From Hygrophila difformis (taxonomy: Eukaryota; Streptophyta; Magnoliopsida; Lamiales; Acanthaceae): DNA of 64,000 bases. Below, one piece after another: positions 46,008 through 56,147 of the stretch. Location of the stretch: assembly GCA_030278955.1 (NCBI GenBank), contig JAOANR010000006.1, forward strand, positions 12,795,915 through 12,859,914, in the 5' to 3' direction. How positions within the stretch are numbered: position 1 is the stretch's first letter; each line of letters starts with the position of its first letter. Made by a program: the position numbers and the translations under genes. Below the pieces are notes generated by a model that did no database searches, had not been told where the DNA came from, and was given only the letters and a program-made list of their open reading frames with translations.

Positions 46008-47711
46008 ATGAATCTCTCTGGAAATTCCTTCCCTCCGCTCCACTTCGGACCGACGTCCTACTCGCCGCCGACCAGCAATGATCCGCCTTTTGATCCGACA
46101 GACTCCCCTGCCAGCCCCCTCACCCCCCTGGTCTCCTTTAGGGATAAGGTTCTTGAGGGCAAAGATGCTCCACCGGCTCCTTTGTCTGAAGATCCTGCCA
46201 ACGCAAGCATGGTGAAACTTGATTTTCTGGATGGAGACAGGTTGAAGCCTCGAATCACCTTGGATCCAAAAATCACGGAGCGCATTTGCAAGCCATTCGA
46301 GGATGCCCTTATCATTTCCGTTCTTGGCAGGAAGGTTGGGTATGTGGCGCTTCACGAGCGCATCTCGAGACTCTGGAATATCCGAGACCGATTTGAAATG
46401 ATTAACCTGGATGCAGGTTTTTTCCTCATCAAATTTGATCGAGCTGAAGACCGGTTAAGAGTATTGGATGGAGGCCCTTGGATGGTTTTCGACAGCTATT
46501 TGACGGTATGTCCGTGGAGGCCGAACTTCATTGCATGTGATGAAACACCGAAGAAAACCCTAGTTTGGGCTAGGTTTCCGGGACTATGCATGGAACATTT
46601 TGATGAGCTTATTCTCACTCAAATGGCAGCAGCTATCGGACGGCCGCTCCGGGTGGATGCCATGTCGAAGGGGGTGAACCGAGGGCGTTATGCAAGGGTG
46701 TGCGTTGAAATCGATTTAAGTTTGCCGGTGGTGTCGAGCGTGTTGTTGGGTGAGAGATGGCACAAAGTTGCCTATGAAGGTCTTCATCTACTTTGTTCAA
46801 AATGTCAAAGGTATGGCCACGCTTTCAATGTCTGCAAGAGTTCTCCGGTGGAGAAATCGGTTGTGTCGCCGGATGTAGCTCCGGGGAAGGTCAGTTTGAT
46901 AGGGAAGGGAAAAGAGGCGGTTGAGGGAGCTCGTAACAAGGAAGTTTTGGATTATGCCCAAAGTGGGAATAAAAACAAAGTGCAGACTCCTGGAGAGGGT
47001 CTAGGGGAGACAGGTAGCACATTTGAGGAAACTGAGGGTGCTGGGACTAGTAAAGTGGCAGGGGTTGACTTCCCTCCTTCTGTGGCTACACAAGAGACAA
47101 TCCCTGGTACCAATCTCCCTCGGGCAGACCACATGATTCTGGATGGTAAACCCGTGAGCCGTTCCTTGGCATCAAGCCAACCAGATGCTGGAGAGTGGAT
47201 AAAAGTTGCAAAGAGGAGGCCCAAGAAAGATAAGAAAACAATCCTGGCCCAAAGCAGTAGGGCTTTTACCCCTTTAAAAGATACTGCCAACAACACTCAG
47301 CCCAACCGGAGGAAAGGGGCTCAGGACAAGGCCCAAGTGAAATGGGCTCAGGAAAAGGCCCAATTGAATCCCGCGAATGGATACTTGAGCGTCAAAATCC
47401 TCCCAAGAACGTTCAACTCACAGTTAGGGGACAGCCCGGCCCTTAATAAACGTCCCAGAGCGGCAACCAAGCCTGAACCAACCAAGGAAGATAGTATGTT
47501 GGACTCGGAGGTGTCTCCTTCCCCAACCTACCAAGCGATGGACTCGCAGAAAGAAAATGTCGACCCCCAGGCAGACAACGGTGATGAATCAAGAGAGGAG
47601 GACCCCCCCCCCCCCCCCCCGATGGGGATAGTAAGATGGAATCCTAGAGGTACCCTAATACCTCCCCCCTCCCTTTTTGTTTGTTTATGGATTTTAAAAA
47701 ATTCAAAATAA
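46008..47711 (+). CDS. LINE ORF1: DUF4283 and CCHC zinc-knuckle nucleic-acid-binding protein
   Basis: A 567-residue open frame that coats LINE RNA by family analogy. Residues about 90-245 match the DUF4283 region (LDAGFFLIKF, VLDGGPWMVFDSYL, WARFPGLCMEHF, GRPLRVDAM). A knuckle CSKCQRYGHAFNVC (CX2CX4HX4C) follows at about residues 263-276. The C-terminal half is a hydrophilic linker with KVAKRRPKKDKK. It ends in a Pro run encoded by a long C-tract (about 47607-47621), a possible slippage site. The ATG at 46008 is the first in the frame. ORF1 has no internal stop. Confidence 0.88.
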   Translation: MNLSGNSFPPLHFGPTSYSPPTSNDPPFDPTDSPASPLTPLVSFRDKVLEGKDAPPAPLSEDPANASMVKLDFLDGDRLKPRITLDPKITERICKPFEDALIISVLGRKVGYVALHERISRLWNIRDRFEMINLDAGFFLIKFDRAEDRLRVLDGGPWMVFDSYLTVCPWRPNFIACDETPKKTLVWARFPGLCMEHFDELILTQMAAAIGRPLRVDAMSKGVNRGRYARVCVEIDLSLPVVSSVLLGERWHKVAYEGLHLLCSKCQRYGHAFNVCKSSPVEKSVVSPDVAPGKVSLIGKGKEAVEGARNKEVLDYAQSGNKNKVQTPGEGLGETGSTFEETEGAGTSKVAGVDFPPSVATQETIPGTNLPRADHMILDGKPVSRSLASSQPDAGEWIKVAKRRPKKDKKTILAQSSRAFTPLKDTANNTQPNRRKGAQDKAQVKWAQEKAQLNPANGYLSVKILPRTFNSQLGDSPALNKRPRAATKPEPTKEDSMLDSEVSPSPTYQAMDSQKENVDPQADNGDESREEDPPPPPPMGIVRWNPRGTLIPPPSLFVCLWILKNSK

Positions 47712-50700
47712 TGGTTTGGAATATTGGTGGAGCTATGGGGAATAACTCTAGAAGGTGTTTAAGGGATTCCCTGCGTCGTATTGCGCCGGAGATCTTAGCG
47801 CTCCTGGAACCTCAATCTGCGTTCGGGAACTCTCGTGGCTTTTTATTGAATTTGGGCTATGAGCCTATTTGTGTCCAGGAATCTTCCGGGAGAGCGGGGG
47901 GGATTTGGTTACTTGTTAAAGTTGGTCTGAATATCACCTTGTCGGTCCACGATGCTCGTGATAGGATGATCACTTTAAATTTAACGAAAGGAGATTGTAC
48001 TTGGTTCCTCACTGTCCAATATGCTGCTCCGCAGTATAGTGCTCGGTGTGCCAATTGGGATTCTCTTGCCCGTGTTGCGGAATCTGTCGATGGGGCTTGG
48101 GCGGTCATAGGGGATTGGAATCAAATCCTAAAAGCCGAGGAGGTGAGAGGGGGGCAATTCAATGTGCTGAGGGCCGAGGAGCTAGGCGAAACACTCAACT
48201 CGTGCAGGCTATCGACTCTCAACACCATTGGAGGGCTTTTTACTTGGTCGAGGCCGACTGGCAATGGTCAGAACATTCTCAAACGCCTCGATCGAGCCAC
48301 TTGTAATTTGGAATGGCTTACTCACTTCCCCAATGGTTTTGTACAAATCCTCCCTCGGATTGGCTCGGATCACAATCCTTTACTGCTTAGATGTGGCCAG
48401 GATCCAACTTTGGTGGGGTACAAACCATTTAGGTGGGAGGCTTCTTGGTCGATCTCGGACAAGTATGGGGTGACAGTGGACAGAGCTTTGAATCCTACTC
48501 CAGCTGCTCTGCATCAAAAGTTGGCCTCTGTTAAGTATGCCTCTATAGCCTACAACAAAACCGAAGGGAGCAACACCAAATGGAAAAAATACAAACTCCT
48601 TAAGAGACTTGAGGGGATAGCAAGGACTCTTGAAAACATTGATTCCATTCGCCTCACCATCCTTGAGTCGGAGTTGAGGAGGGAATTGGAATTGGTTTTG
48701 TCACAAGAGGAGATGTACAGGAAACAACGCTCTAGAGACAAATGGATTAAAGCCGGGGATAGAAACACCGCCTATTTCCATGCTAGGGTGAAGTCTAACA
48801 GAAATAAGGCCAAAGTGCATGGGATTTACACTTCAGAGGACACATGGTGTGAAGACGACCTTCTCCTCAGGGACCATGCCAGAAACTTCTACCATACACT
48901 GTACACCAATGAGATTATGGATCACAGGGGGTTTATGGGCTCGGCTACAGCTCAAACTGAAGTCCCACGTCTCCCTCCTGTTTCCTCCGAGCAGGCCATT
49001 GCCTTATGTAAAGATCCTTCATTTGAAGAGGTAACGGCGACAGTCATGGGGCTTAACGGTGATTCGGCCCCGGGGCCGGATGGCTTTCCCGGCCTTTTCT
49101 TCCAAAAATATTGGCCTACGGTTGGGGAATCGGTCTATGTTTTTATCAAAGCAGCCTTCGCCACGCAGTCCTTTCCTAAGGATATCTCGAAGGCCTTTAT
49201 TTGCCTCATCCCTAAGGTGTCATCCCCCTTAAATTTCACTCATTTTAGGCCTATCACCTTGTGCAACGTCACGTATAAAATCCTTACAAAAGTTCTGGTG
49301 GAGAGGTTGAGGCCGTTTTTGCAGTCCATGATCTCGAATAATCAGGCAGCTTTCCTCCCGGGGAGGGGCCCGGCGGATAATGCTATCACCACTCAAGAAA
49401 TATTGGCACACATGGGAAGGGCTCGGCCTAGCTTAAAGAGTTTCATTCTAAAAATTGACATCGCCAAAGCTTACGACAACGTTCGGTGGAGTTTTCTTGA
49501 GCTTTGTTTGAAGGAGATGGACCTACCTGTGTGCATTGCTACTCTCATTATGTACTGCGTAAAATCCCCCACTTACTCACTCTTGTGGAATGGTCGCCCT
49601 ACGGAAGAGTTTACTCCGGGAAAAGGCCTCCGACAAGGTGATCCTATTTCCCCGTACCTTTTCCTTATCGTGATGGAAAAACTATCTCTTATTATCCAAA
49701 GATCGGTTGATATGGATAAATGGAAGCCTATAAAACTGTTTGAGGATGGGCCGGGGGTCTCTCATCTAATATATGCCGATGATCTCCTCATCTTTTCTCT
49801 TGTTGATAGAGCTAGTGTTATGGCTGTTGCAGAGGCCTTGGATTTATTTGCCTCAGTCTCTGGTTTGTCCTTAAACCCAAGTAAATCCTCTATGCTTACC
49901 TCTAAATCTGTGGATATTGGGGAAAAACAATGGATTTCAGACACCCTCAACATCCGGACAGTGGACAACTTCGATAGATACCTGGGATTTCCTCTCTCCA
50001 TGGGAAGGATTGGCTGTAATAGTTTCGAATTCCTCCTTGATAAGATCGACGCCAAATTGGAAGGGTGGGCTAACCATCTTTTAAACAAAGCCGGGAGACT
50101 TACGTTATGTAAAGCTGTACTTGCGGCCATCCTAACTATTTCATGCAAGTCCACTGGCTTCCGGAATCGGTGTGCTCGGCTATTGATAGGAAACTCAACT
50201 GTTTCTTATGGAAAGGGGGGAGTGGTAAAGGTCTACATCTTGTTAAATGGGACAAAGTGGCTTCATCGGTTCGCTCCGGGGGTTTGGGTCTCCGGAAAGC
50301 TAGGCTAATGAATATTGCTCTTTTAGGCAAGCTTATCTGGGGAGCGATCCATTCACCAAGGAAAATATGGTCTCGGCTGCTGGAGCATCACTGGAAGGCG
50401 TCGGTCCACCCTTTTGGTTTCCCGCAGAATAGCAGATCCTTCTTAATCCGTACGATACAAAAGGTCGTGCCTTACCTTAGGAAAGGTTTCCAGCTTCGCC
50501 TTGGCAACGGAGAGTCCTCTCTGTGGTTTTCGGAATGGTTGCATGGGCAACAAATTGGCTCGCTCATCCCCTTTGTTCATAGCCAGGATATCAATCTTAA
50601 ATGTAAGGATGTGGTGGTGAATGGTGCTTGGACGTGGGATGATATTTACACTATAATTCCTACTACCATTCTGGAAGGGATTTGTGCCGCCCCTCCTCCA

Positions 50701-51759
50701 CCTTTGCATGAGGCTGTCCCAGACACCTGGATATGGAGGGAGAACACAACGGGTAAATACTCAGTCCGATCGGCATACCATTTACTGACCCGTAATGATG
50801 AAGAGGAGACTGGATGGAAGTGGATGTGGGATCCCAAACTGCCTGCTAAATATTGCTTCTTTTTATGGCTCCCATCTCATGATGCTCTGCCAGTCAATTG
50901 GACTCGATACAAGAAGAATTTGGCCTCCCACCCCTTATGTACGATCTGTGGGAATGAAGTCGAAAGTTGGGATCATTGTCTGATGTATTGTGACTGGGCC
51001 AAACACCTTTAGAGGACGCTGCACATCCCTATCCCCCTGGACTGCAGGTCTATTCCCAAAGAGGAGATAAAAAATTTTCTGTTCGGCATGTTCTGTACCT
51101 TTGGTCCGATTTTTGTGGTTACCTTATGGTACATTTGGGTGGAGAGGAATGCTCGGGTATTCCGAGGCAAGCATCAGTCCGTTTGGGTCCTAGGCCGAGA
51201 GATTCGGCGCACGGCGGCTGTGATCGGAGACACAGTTACCACATGTCATGCAAAGGTGAGGAAGTTTGTTCATTGGAATGCCGATGGGAGAGGGAACACT
51301 ATCTTACATGTTGATGGTAGTTCATTTGGGAATCCGGGACGATCCGGGTTCGGATTTGGGATCAGAGAGAGTGATGGGCATTGGATCCAAGGGGGCAGTG
51401 GTCATCTTGGCACAACCACGAACATGGTTGCAGAGCTATCTGGTTTGGAAGCGGCAATCAATCTGGGCTATACTAAAATCTGTTGTTTTTCGGACTCCAC
51501 GGAGGCTCTGCGGGCGGTGAACTCTGAGAGTCATTTTCATCCTCACGCCACCCTGCTCCGGAAGATTAGGGACCTCAGGGATGTTTTTGAGGAGTGTCTG
51601 CTTATGCACGTTCTTAGAGAAGGGAATAAGGTGGCCGACCACCTTGCCAAATATGGGGCATCGTCTGACGAGTTCTTCACCACATGGGCTTACCCCCCGG
51701 AGTTTCTCAAGATGGATCACCTAGCTGATTGCCTGGGTGTTTGCTACCCAAGGGACTAG
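47687..51759 (+). pseudogene. LINE ORF2: endonuclease, reverse transcriptase, RNase H; one frameshift and one amber stop
   Basis: Starts at ATG 47687 (or 47711 in the same frame). The endonuclease shows MVWNIGG, LLEPQS, GDWNQIL, LKRLDRATCN and SDHNPLLLR. The reverse transcriptase shows SAPGPDGFPGLFF, RPITLCNVTYKILTKVL, KIDIAKAYDNVRWSF, GLRQGDPISPYLF and the catalytic YADDL. Near 50130-50160 the reading frame changes, and the second part (WLPESV, WKGGSGKGLHLVKWD) continues in a different frame. A zf-RVT region (KYSVRSAYHLL, PLCTICGNEVESWDHCL) follows, then a TAG codon at 51010-51012. The same frame reopens into RNase H (LHVDGSSFGNPGRSGFGFG, MVAELSGLEAAIN, CCFSDSTEALRAV, HVLREGNKVADHLAKYG). Only two lesions in 4 kb suggest recent inactivation. 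Confidence 0.9.
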
Positions 51760-51897
51760 TGTTGCCGCTGTGTTTTTTGCTTTGTTTCTGTTCCCTTTGT
51801 TCCCCCCCCCCCCCCCCCCCCCCGGTACTCCCTCTTTTTTGTTCCTTCTTTTCTGGCTTTTGTTTGTTTGTTTTCTCTGGCCATGGGCTTACCAAAA

Positions 51898-51947
<50 letters not shown>

Positions 51948-51960
51948 GTTACAAAAAGGA

Positions 51961-53455
51961 TTATTTTTTTTTTAAAAAAAAAAGGACCCCCGGACCCCCG
52001 TTGAAAGGAATTGGTGATATACATATATAGTGGTTACCTTTTGTTGATATTCTACTGATCCTGTAATCATTGTGTTATTTGTTATTTTCTTATCTCCTCC
52101 GATCCCTCTTTGCTTAGCTGTACATAAATCATAATCAACCTCAATTATCTTTATATCGTTTTCTAAATTTTAATCTATCATAATAATAACATAGTACCAC
52201 ACATTATTATATTAGTCTGTCATGTTTTTTTGTTGGATTTATGTGCTTTTTAGTGTAGAAAACTGATCATTTGCTATAATAATACATTTATACCCCTTAA
52301 AAGTGAGATTTGTGACGTTAAAGCACTAACCGATCTCAATATTTTGTTAACTGGATGGATAATTGGTTTAATGTTCAAGTCCCTAACAATATTCAGGTTG
52401 GGAAAAATATACTTTGTTAACCTTAAATGAATATATTATTTTAATTAAGTAGTTTTTTTCCCCTTCCAAGGTTTGAAACTGATGTACCATATCATAACCT
52501 GTTTTGTTTCAATAAAATAACAAATCCGCTTTTTATGGTGGATAAATGTGGCCAGATATAGTAGATTTGACAAGAAAATAATATGTAAAATTTTGTAATC
52601 TGCTACATATGTTCTTTAAAATCCAGTATAGTGAAAATTAACATATTGATCCAAATCTGTTGCTTAATATGTTACTTAGCAAACAATCACTTGGTTAAAC
52701 ATGTGAAAGTAAACAATATGTTAAATGCTCTATAATATGTTAACAATCAAACAATCCCATAGTTTCTATTACAAATGGTCTGTAATAATTAATTTTCTAA
52801 CATAACCATTTTTTTACACAATTTAAGAAAAACTAGGGCAAAGCAATTACCCCAATTTCGTTGTATTTACACAGTTGCATGTCGTGTAGCACCCAATCTT
52901 AGTTTTGTCTTTATTAGTTTATATAGGAGTTATAATATTAAATTACAGCAAATTAAATAGCTTAGTGTGGGGTGTGACGCACCGTAAATTGCATTGGTCA
53001 ATTGTGTCATATGGGAATGAATAGGGAGTATTATTATTGATGGTCAAAAAGTTTTGGACTAAACGAATGATGCTTACCCAATTATAGGTTAAGAAATTGA
53101 TTCGAAATGGTTCAAACTTTAACATTATTGGTCAAGAATAATGATTGCAAATTTTTTTGTTGTTGGGGACAGTTCATTGATTAGAGTTAGTTTGTGTAAG
53201 CCAGTGAGTTATGAATGAATATGCGTATGTTGTGAAATTATGATAACTGTAAAGTGCACGAGGGGTGCACAGTCACTGCTAATCATATGAAGCTTTAAAC
53301 AAGAAAAACACCAACCTACAATGTAGTATGACACATTCACGAATAACTACTTATTGCGTCCGCTGTCATAATAACTCACGAATTGAATTGGGAGCTAAAT
53401 GATTATTTTTATTTAACTTGTACTAGTATTGTTTTGGGACTTGGGATTACATATA
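51961..53455. other. Intergenic, nothing recognised
   Basis: AT-rich DNA without long frames. It begins with a T-run/A-run and GGACCCCCGGACCCCC, perhaps part of the LINE target or tail. Confidence 0.4.
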
Positions 53456-53947
53456 CTCCCTCCGTCCCGCGAATTGTGGCTCGTTTCTTTTGGGCACGGT
53501 AATTTATGTGGTGGGGTGTGGTGAGGTTTAGTGGTTAAAGTGATGTGGGTATTTGTGTTTAAAATTTTAATGAATTTTGACTTTCTTTATTGTTTAACTT
53601 TGACAAAATATTATTGTAATGATTTAATTATAGAAAAATATTCAAGTGTGGTCTTGTTAGAATCGTCTAGACGTCTAGATTTAGAATATATATTTTATAT
53701 AATTTTTATTTGTACCAATTTTAAAATATGAAGAATTAAAGAAATGCAAGGGACTTTGTGTAGAAAAATAAAAGTATATTGGGAATTGTGCAGAATAGTA
53801 AAAGTGATTACTTTTAATGAGATTTAGAAACCATTAAGATTCTAATCATATTTATATTAATTAAATTTATCTAAAAATGGAAAGTGGCCACAATTCGTGG
53901 GACAGCCCAAAGAGGAATACGAGCCACAATTCGTGGGACGGAGGGAG
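53456..53947. mobile_element. Stowaway MITE (482-bp subfamily, diverged, inverted)
   Basis: Ends CTCCCTCCGTCCCGCGAATTG and CAATTCGTGGGACGGAGGGAG flanked by TA. The body is the reverse orientation of the copies at 37066 and 54947 (for example TTTTGGGCACGGTAATTTATG against CATAAATTACCGTGCCCAAAA), but the terminal GTGGCTCGT replaces GTTGACGCGT. Confidence 0.88.
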
Positions 53948-53949
53948 TA

Positions 53950-54946
53950 TAATTTTATCCGAAAATTCTTTTTGGAATTTTTTTTTTTTTTTAGAAAAAT
54001 GTATCCTCATCAGTTTCAGCTCTATGTTTGAGGGCGGGAAAGAGTTTGATTGATTGACTTTTAAAAAGATAAAATATCAATTTTTTGGGGAAAAAAAATC
54101 GATGTGGAATTCAAAGCTAATGAAGTAGTATATTCTTGTGAGACATCATACATATAAAAAAAAAAAAAAAAAAAGAAAGAAAAAAAGTGGAATATAATTA
54201 AGAAAATACACACATATATGTAGTGCGGAATAACTGTAGTATATATATGCACTCTATGATAGTAGTAGTACTTTTGCAACTAAAGACTTTATTTACTTTT
54301 TATATATAAGTATTTACTTATATAGTAGTATGAAATAAAGGGTGGATGGATCCCAAAATATGCTTGTATGAAAAAGGTAAAAATTGTACTAGTAGTCAAG
54401 TACTATTGGCGCCGTTGTAATTGTGTGGCATGGACTCCCACCACCCATTTCTATGCCTTCAATGGCTCCTCCAAAAAAAAAGTACTATTGGCGCCTAGAC
54501 TTTGAACACATTTGTTTGAAACAAATTACTACTATGGACTATGGAATACATTCATTTCAGTTTTTTTTTTCCCATTTTTTTTTCATTTTTTTTTCATTTT
54601 TAATAAAATATACTTTCATCTCATTTTCCCTCAGAATTAAGTCACATACTCACATCTCACATTCTATCCTATTTTCTCACCCATTTTATTTGACCAAATA
54701 CAGAATCAATTATTTTTAAACATCCCAAAAAGAAAAAAAATCACTTAATTTGAATTAAAAATAGGAGAGAGTAGACTTGAAAGGAAAATAGGATGAAAGT
54801 GAGAGGAGTATTTTATATATTAAAAATCGTGAATATAAAATGTATATTATATGATCAACTGCGCTTATGATTAGCAAATGAATATACTTCATATCACATT
54901 TAATAAAACGCAATTACATAATTCATGTAACATTTTGTATTAATTA
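53950..54946. other. Intergenic, nothing recognised
   Basis: Homopolymer-rich, AT-rich sequence. ACTATTGGCGCC occurs twice (about 54402 and 54483), giving a short direct repeat. Frames across it are chance. Confidence 0.4.
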
Positions 54947-55428
54947 CTCCCTCCGTCTCGCGAAAGTTGACGCGTATTCCTTTTTGAGCTGTCCCACGAA
55001 ATTTGACACGTTTCTTTTTTTAGATAAATTAAATTAATATAAATATAATTAGAATCTTAATGGTTTTTAAAAACCCATTAAAAGTAATTACTTTAACTAT
55101 TCTGCACAATTCTCAATACACTTTTATTTTTCTATACAAATCCCTTACATTTCTTTAATTCTCCATATCTCAAAATAGGTACAAATAAAAATTATATAAA
55201 ATATATATTCTAAAACTAGACACCTAGACGATTCTAACAAGACCACACTTGAATATTTTTTTTAAATTAAATCATTACCATAATATTAAGTCAAAGTTAA
55301 ACAATAAGTAAAGTGAAAATTCATTAAAATTTTAAACACAAATACCCACAATACTTTAACCATTAAACCCCACTATATAAATTACCATGCCTAAAAGAAA
55401 TGCGTCAACTTTCGCGGGACGGAGGGAG
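54947..55428. mobile_element. Stowaway MITE (482-bp subfamily, copy B)
   Basis: Ends CTCCCTCCGTCTCGCGAAAG and CTTTCGCGGGACGGAGGGAG, TA at 54945-54946 and 55429-55430. By eye it differs from copy A (37066-37547) at only a handful of positions, and both are 482 bp. Confidence 0.88.
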
Positions 55429-55524
55429 TACATTACATTACATTTCCAGATTAATTTACTCTTACCAAAATAATGCATTTCCAAACGTTGTATAATGTCA
55501 TGGATGTTAGGGGTGATTAACTAG

Positions 55525-56139
55525 GATTTAGAAATTTTTTTAAGTGGTGTCAGTGTCACAAAAATTGATGTAAGTTAATTTAAAATTTTAGATAGTAGAT
55601 AAAATAGAAAACAATAAAAGAAAAGCTAAATTGAAATTAGATAGAGTGGTGTTACCACAAAAATTGAGTGGCTATACCATACCAAACATAAAAATTTTAA
55701 AGTCAACATAGTATTTTATCAATTTATGTGCTCTTCCAAGTCTTCCGGATCCAACATGTATTGAGGGAAGGTAACGCTGTTGCTGACTACCTAGCTAAGA
55801 GAGGTGCGGAGGAGGAATCATTTTTCACGACCTGGGCTTTCCCGCCGGATAGCCTTAAGCCCCTTCTTTCAGCCGACGCGATGGGAACCTGGTTTCCGCG
55901 GGCTCGGTGAAGATTTCGATAGTTGTTCTTTGGTTATTTTCCCTTTTCTTTCCTTTCATTTTTTCCTTTTTTTCTAGCCTTTGTTGGCTGCCCAGCGAAA
56001 AAAATTTATGTGGTGTCACCATAAAAATTAAGTGGGTGCACTTAATTAAATATTAAAAGAAATTAATGTTAAAATAGTAGTTTTATGAATTTAAGTGGTG
56101 TCTCGTGCCCCGCTAGTCTATATGTGCATCCGCCCCTGA
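55525..56139. mobile_element. hAT-like MITE split by a LINE fragment
   Basis: The 8-bp ttaactag occurs at 55517-55524 and 56140-56147. The right end reads GTGCATCCGCCCCTGA, a common hAT-MITE terminus; the left matching terminus seems trimmed (GGATTTAGAAATTTTTTTAAG). TTTAAGTGGTGTC words recur, as in the element at 60493. A truncated LINE (55731-56002) interrupts it. Confidence 0.55.
55731..56002 (+). mobile_element. Very short 5'-truncated LINE with 10-bp target duplication
   Basis: Flanked by aatttatgtg at 55721-55730 and 56003-56012. It encodes only the last residues of ORF2 (HVLREGNAVADYLAKRG, TTWAFPPDSLKPLLSADAMG) and a tail ending CTAGCCTTTGTTGGCTGCCC plus A-run. Codons are intact to the stop near 55910. 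Confidence 0.85.
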
Positions 56140-56147
56140 TTAACTAG

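Larger units (their letters stand above)
45950..51960 (+). mobile_element. Near full-length L1-type LINE (ORF1, ORF2 with RNase H)
   Basis: The element holds a gag-like ORF1 (46008-47711) and a pol-like ORF2 (47687-51759) that overlap by 25 bp in different frames. After ORF2 there is a C-run (about 51804-51822), a TTCTGGCTTTTG-type 3' region, and a tail of A followed by (AAT)n (about 51896-51947). Poly(A) or simple-repeat tails are typical of LINEs. I could not identify the target duplication, so both outer limits are approximate. Confidence 0.85.

Noticed and set aside
46952..47296. Antisense ORF in LINE ORF1
   Set aside because: No motif; ORF1 is well supported on the + strand.
51899..51947. 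(AAT)n array as an independent microsatellite locus
   Set aside because: It sits exactly at the 3' end of the LINE after an A-run, so it is better read as the LINE tail.
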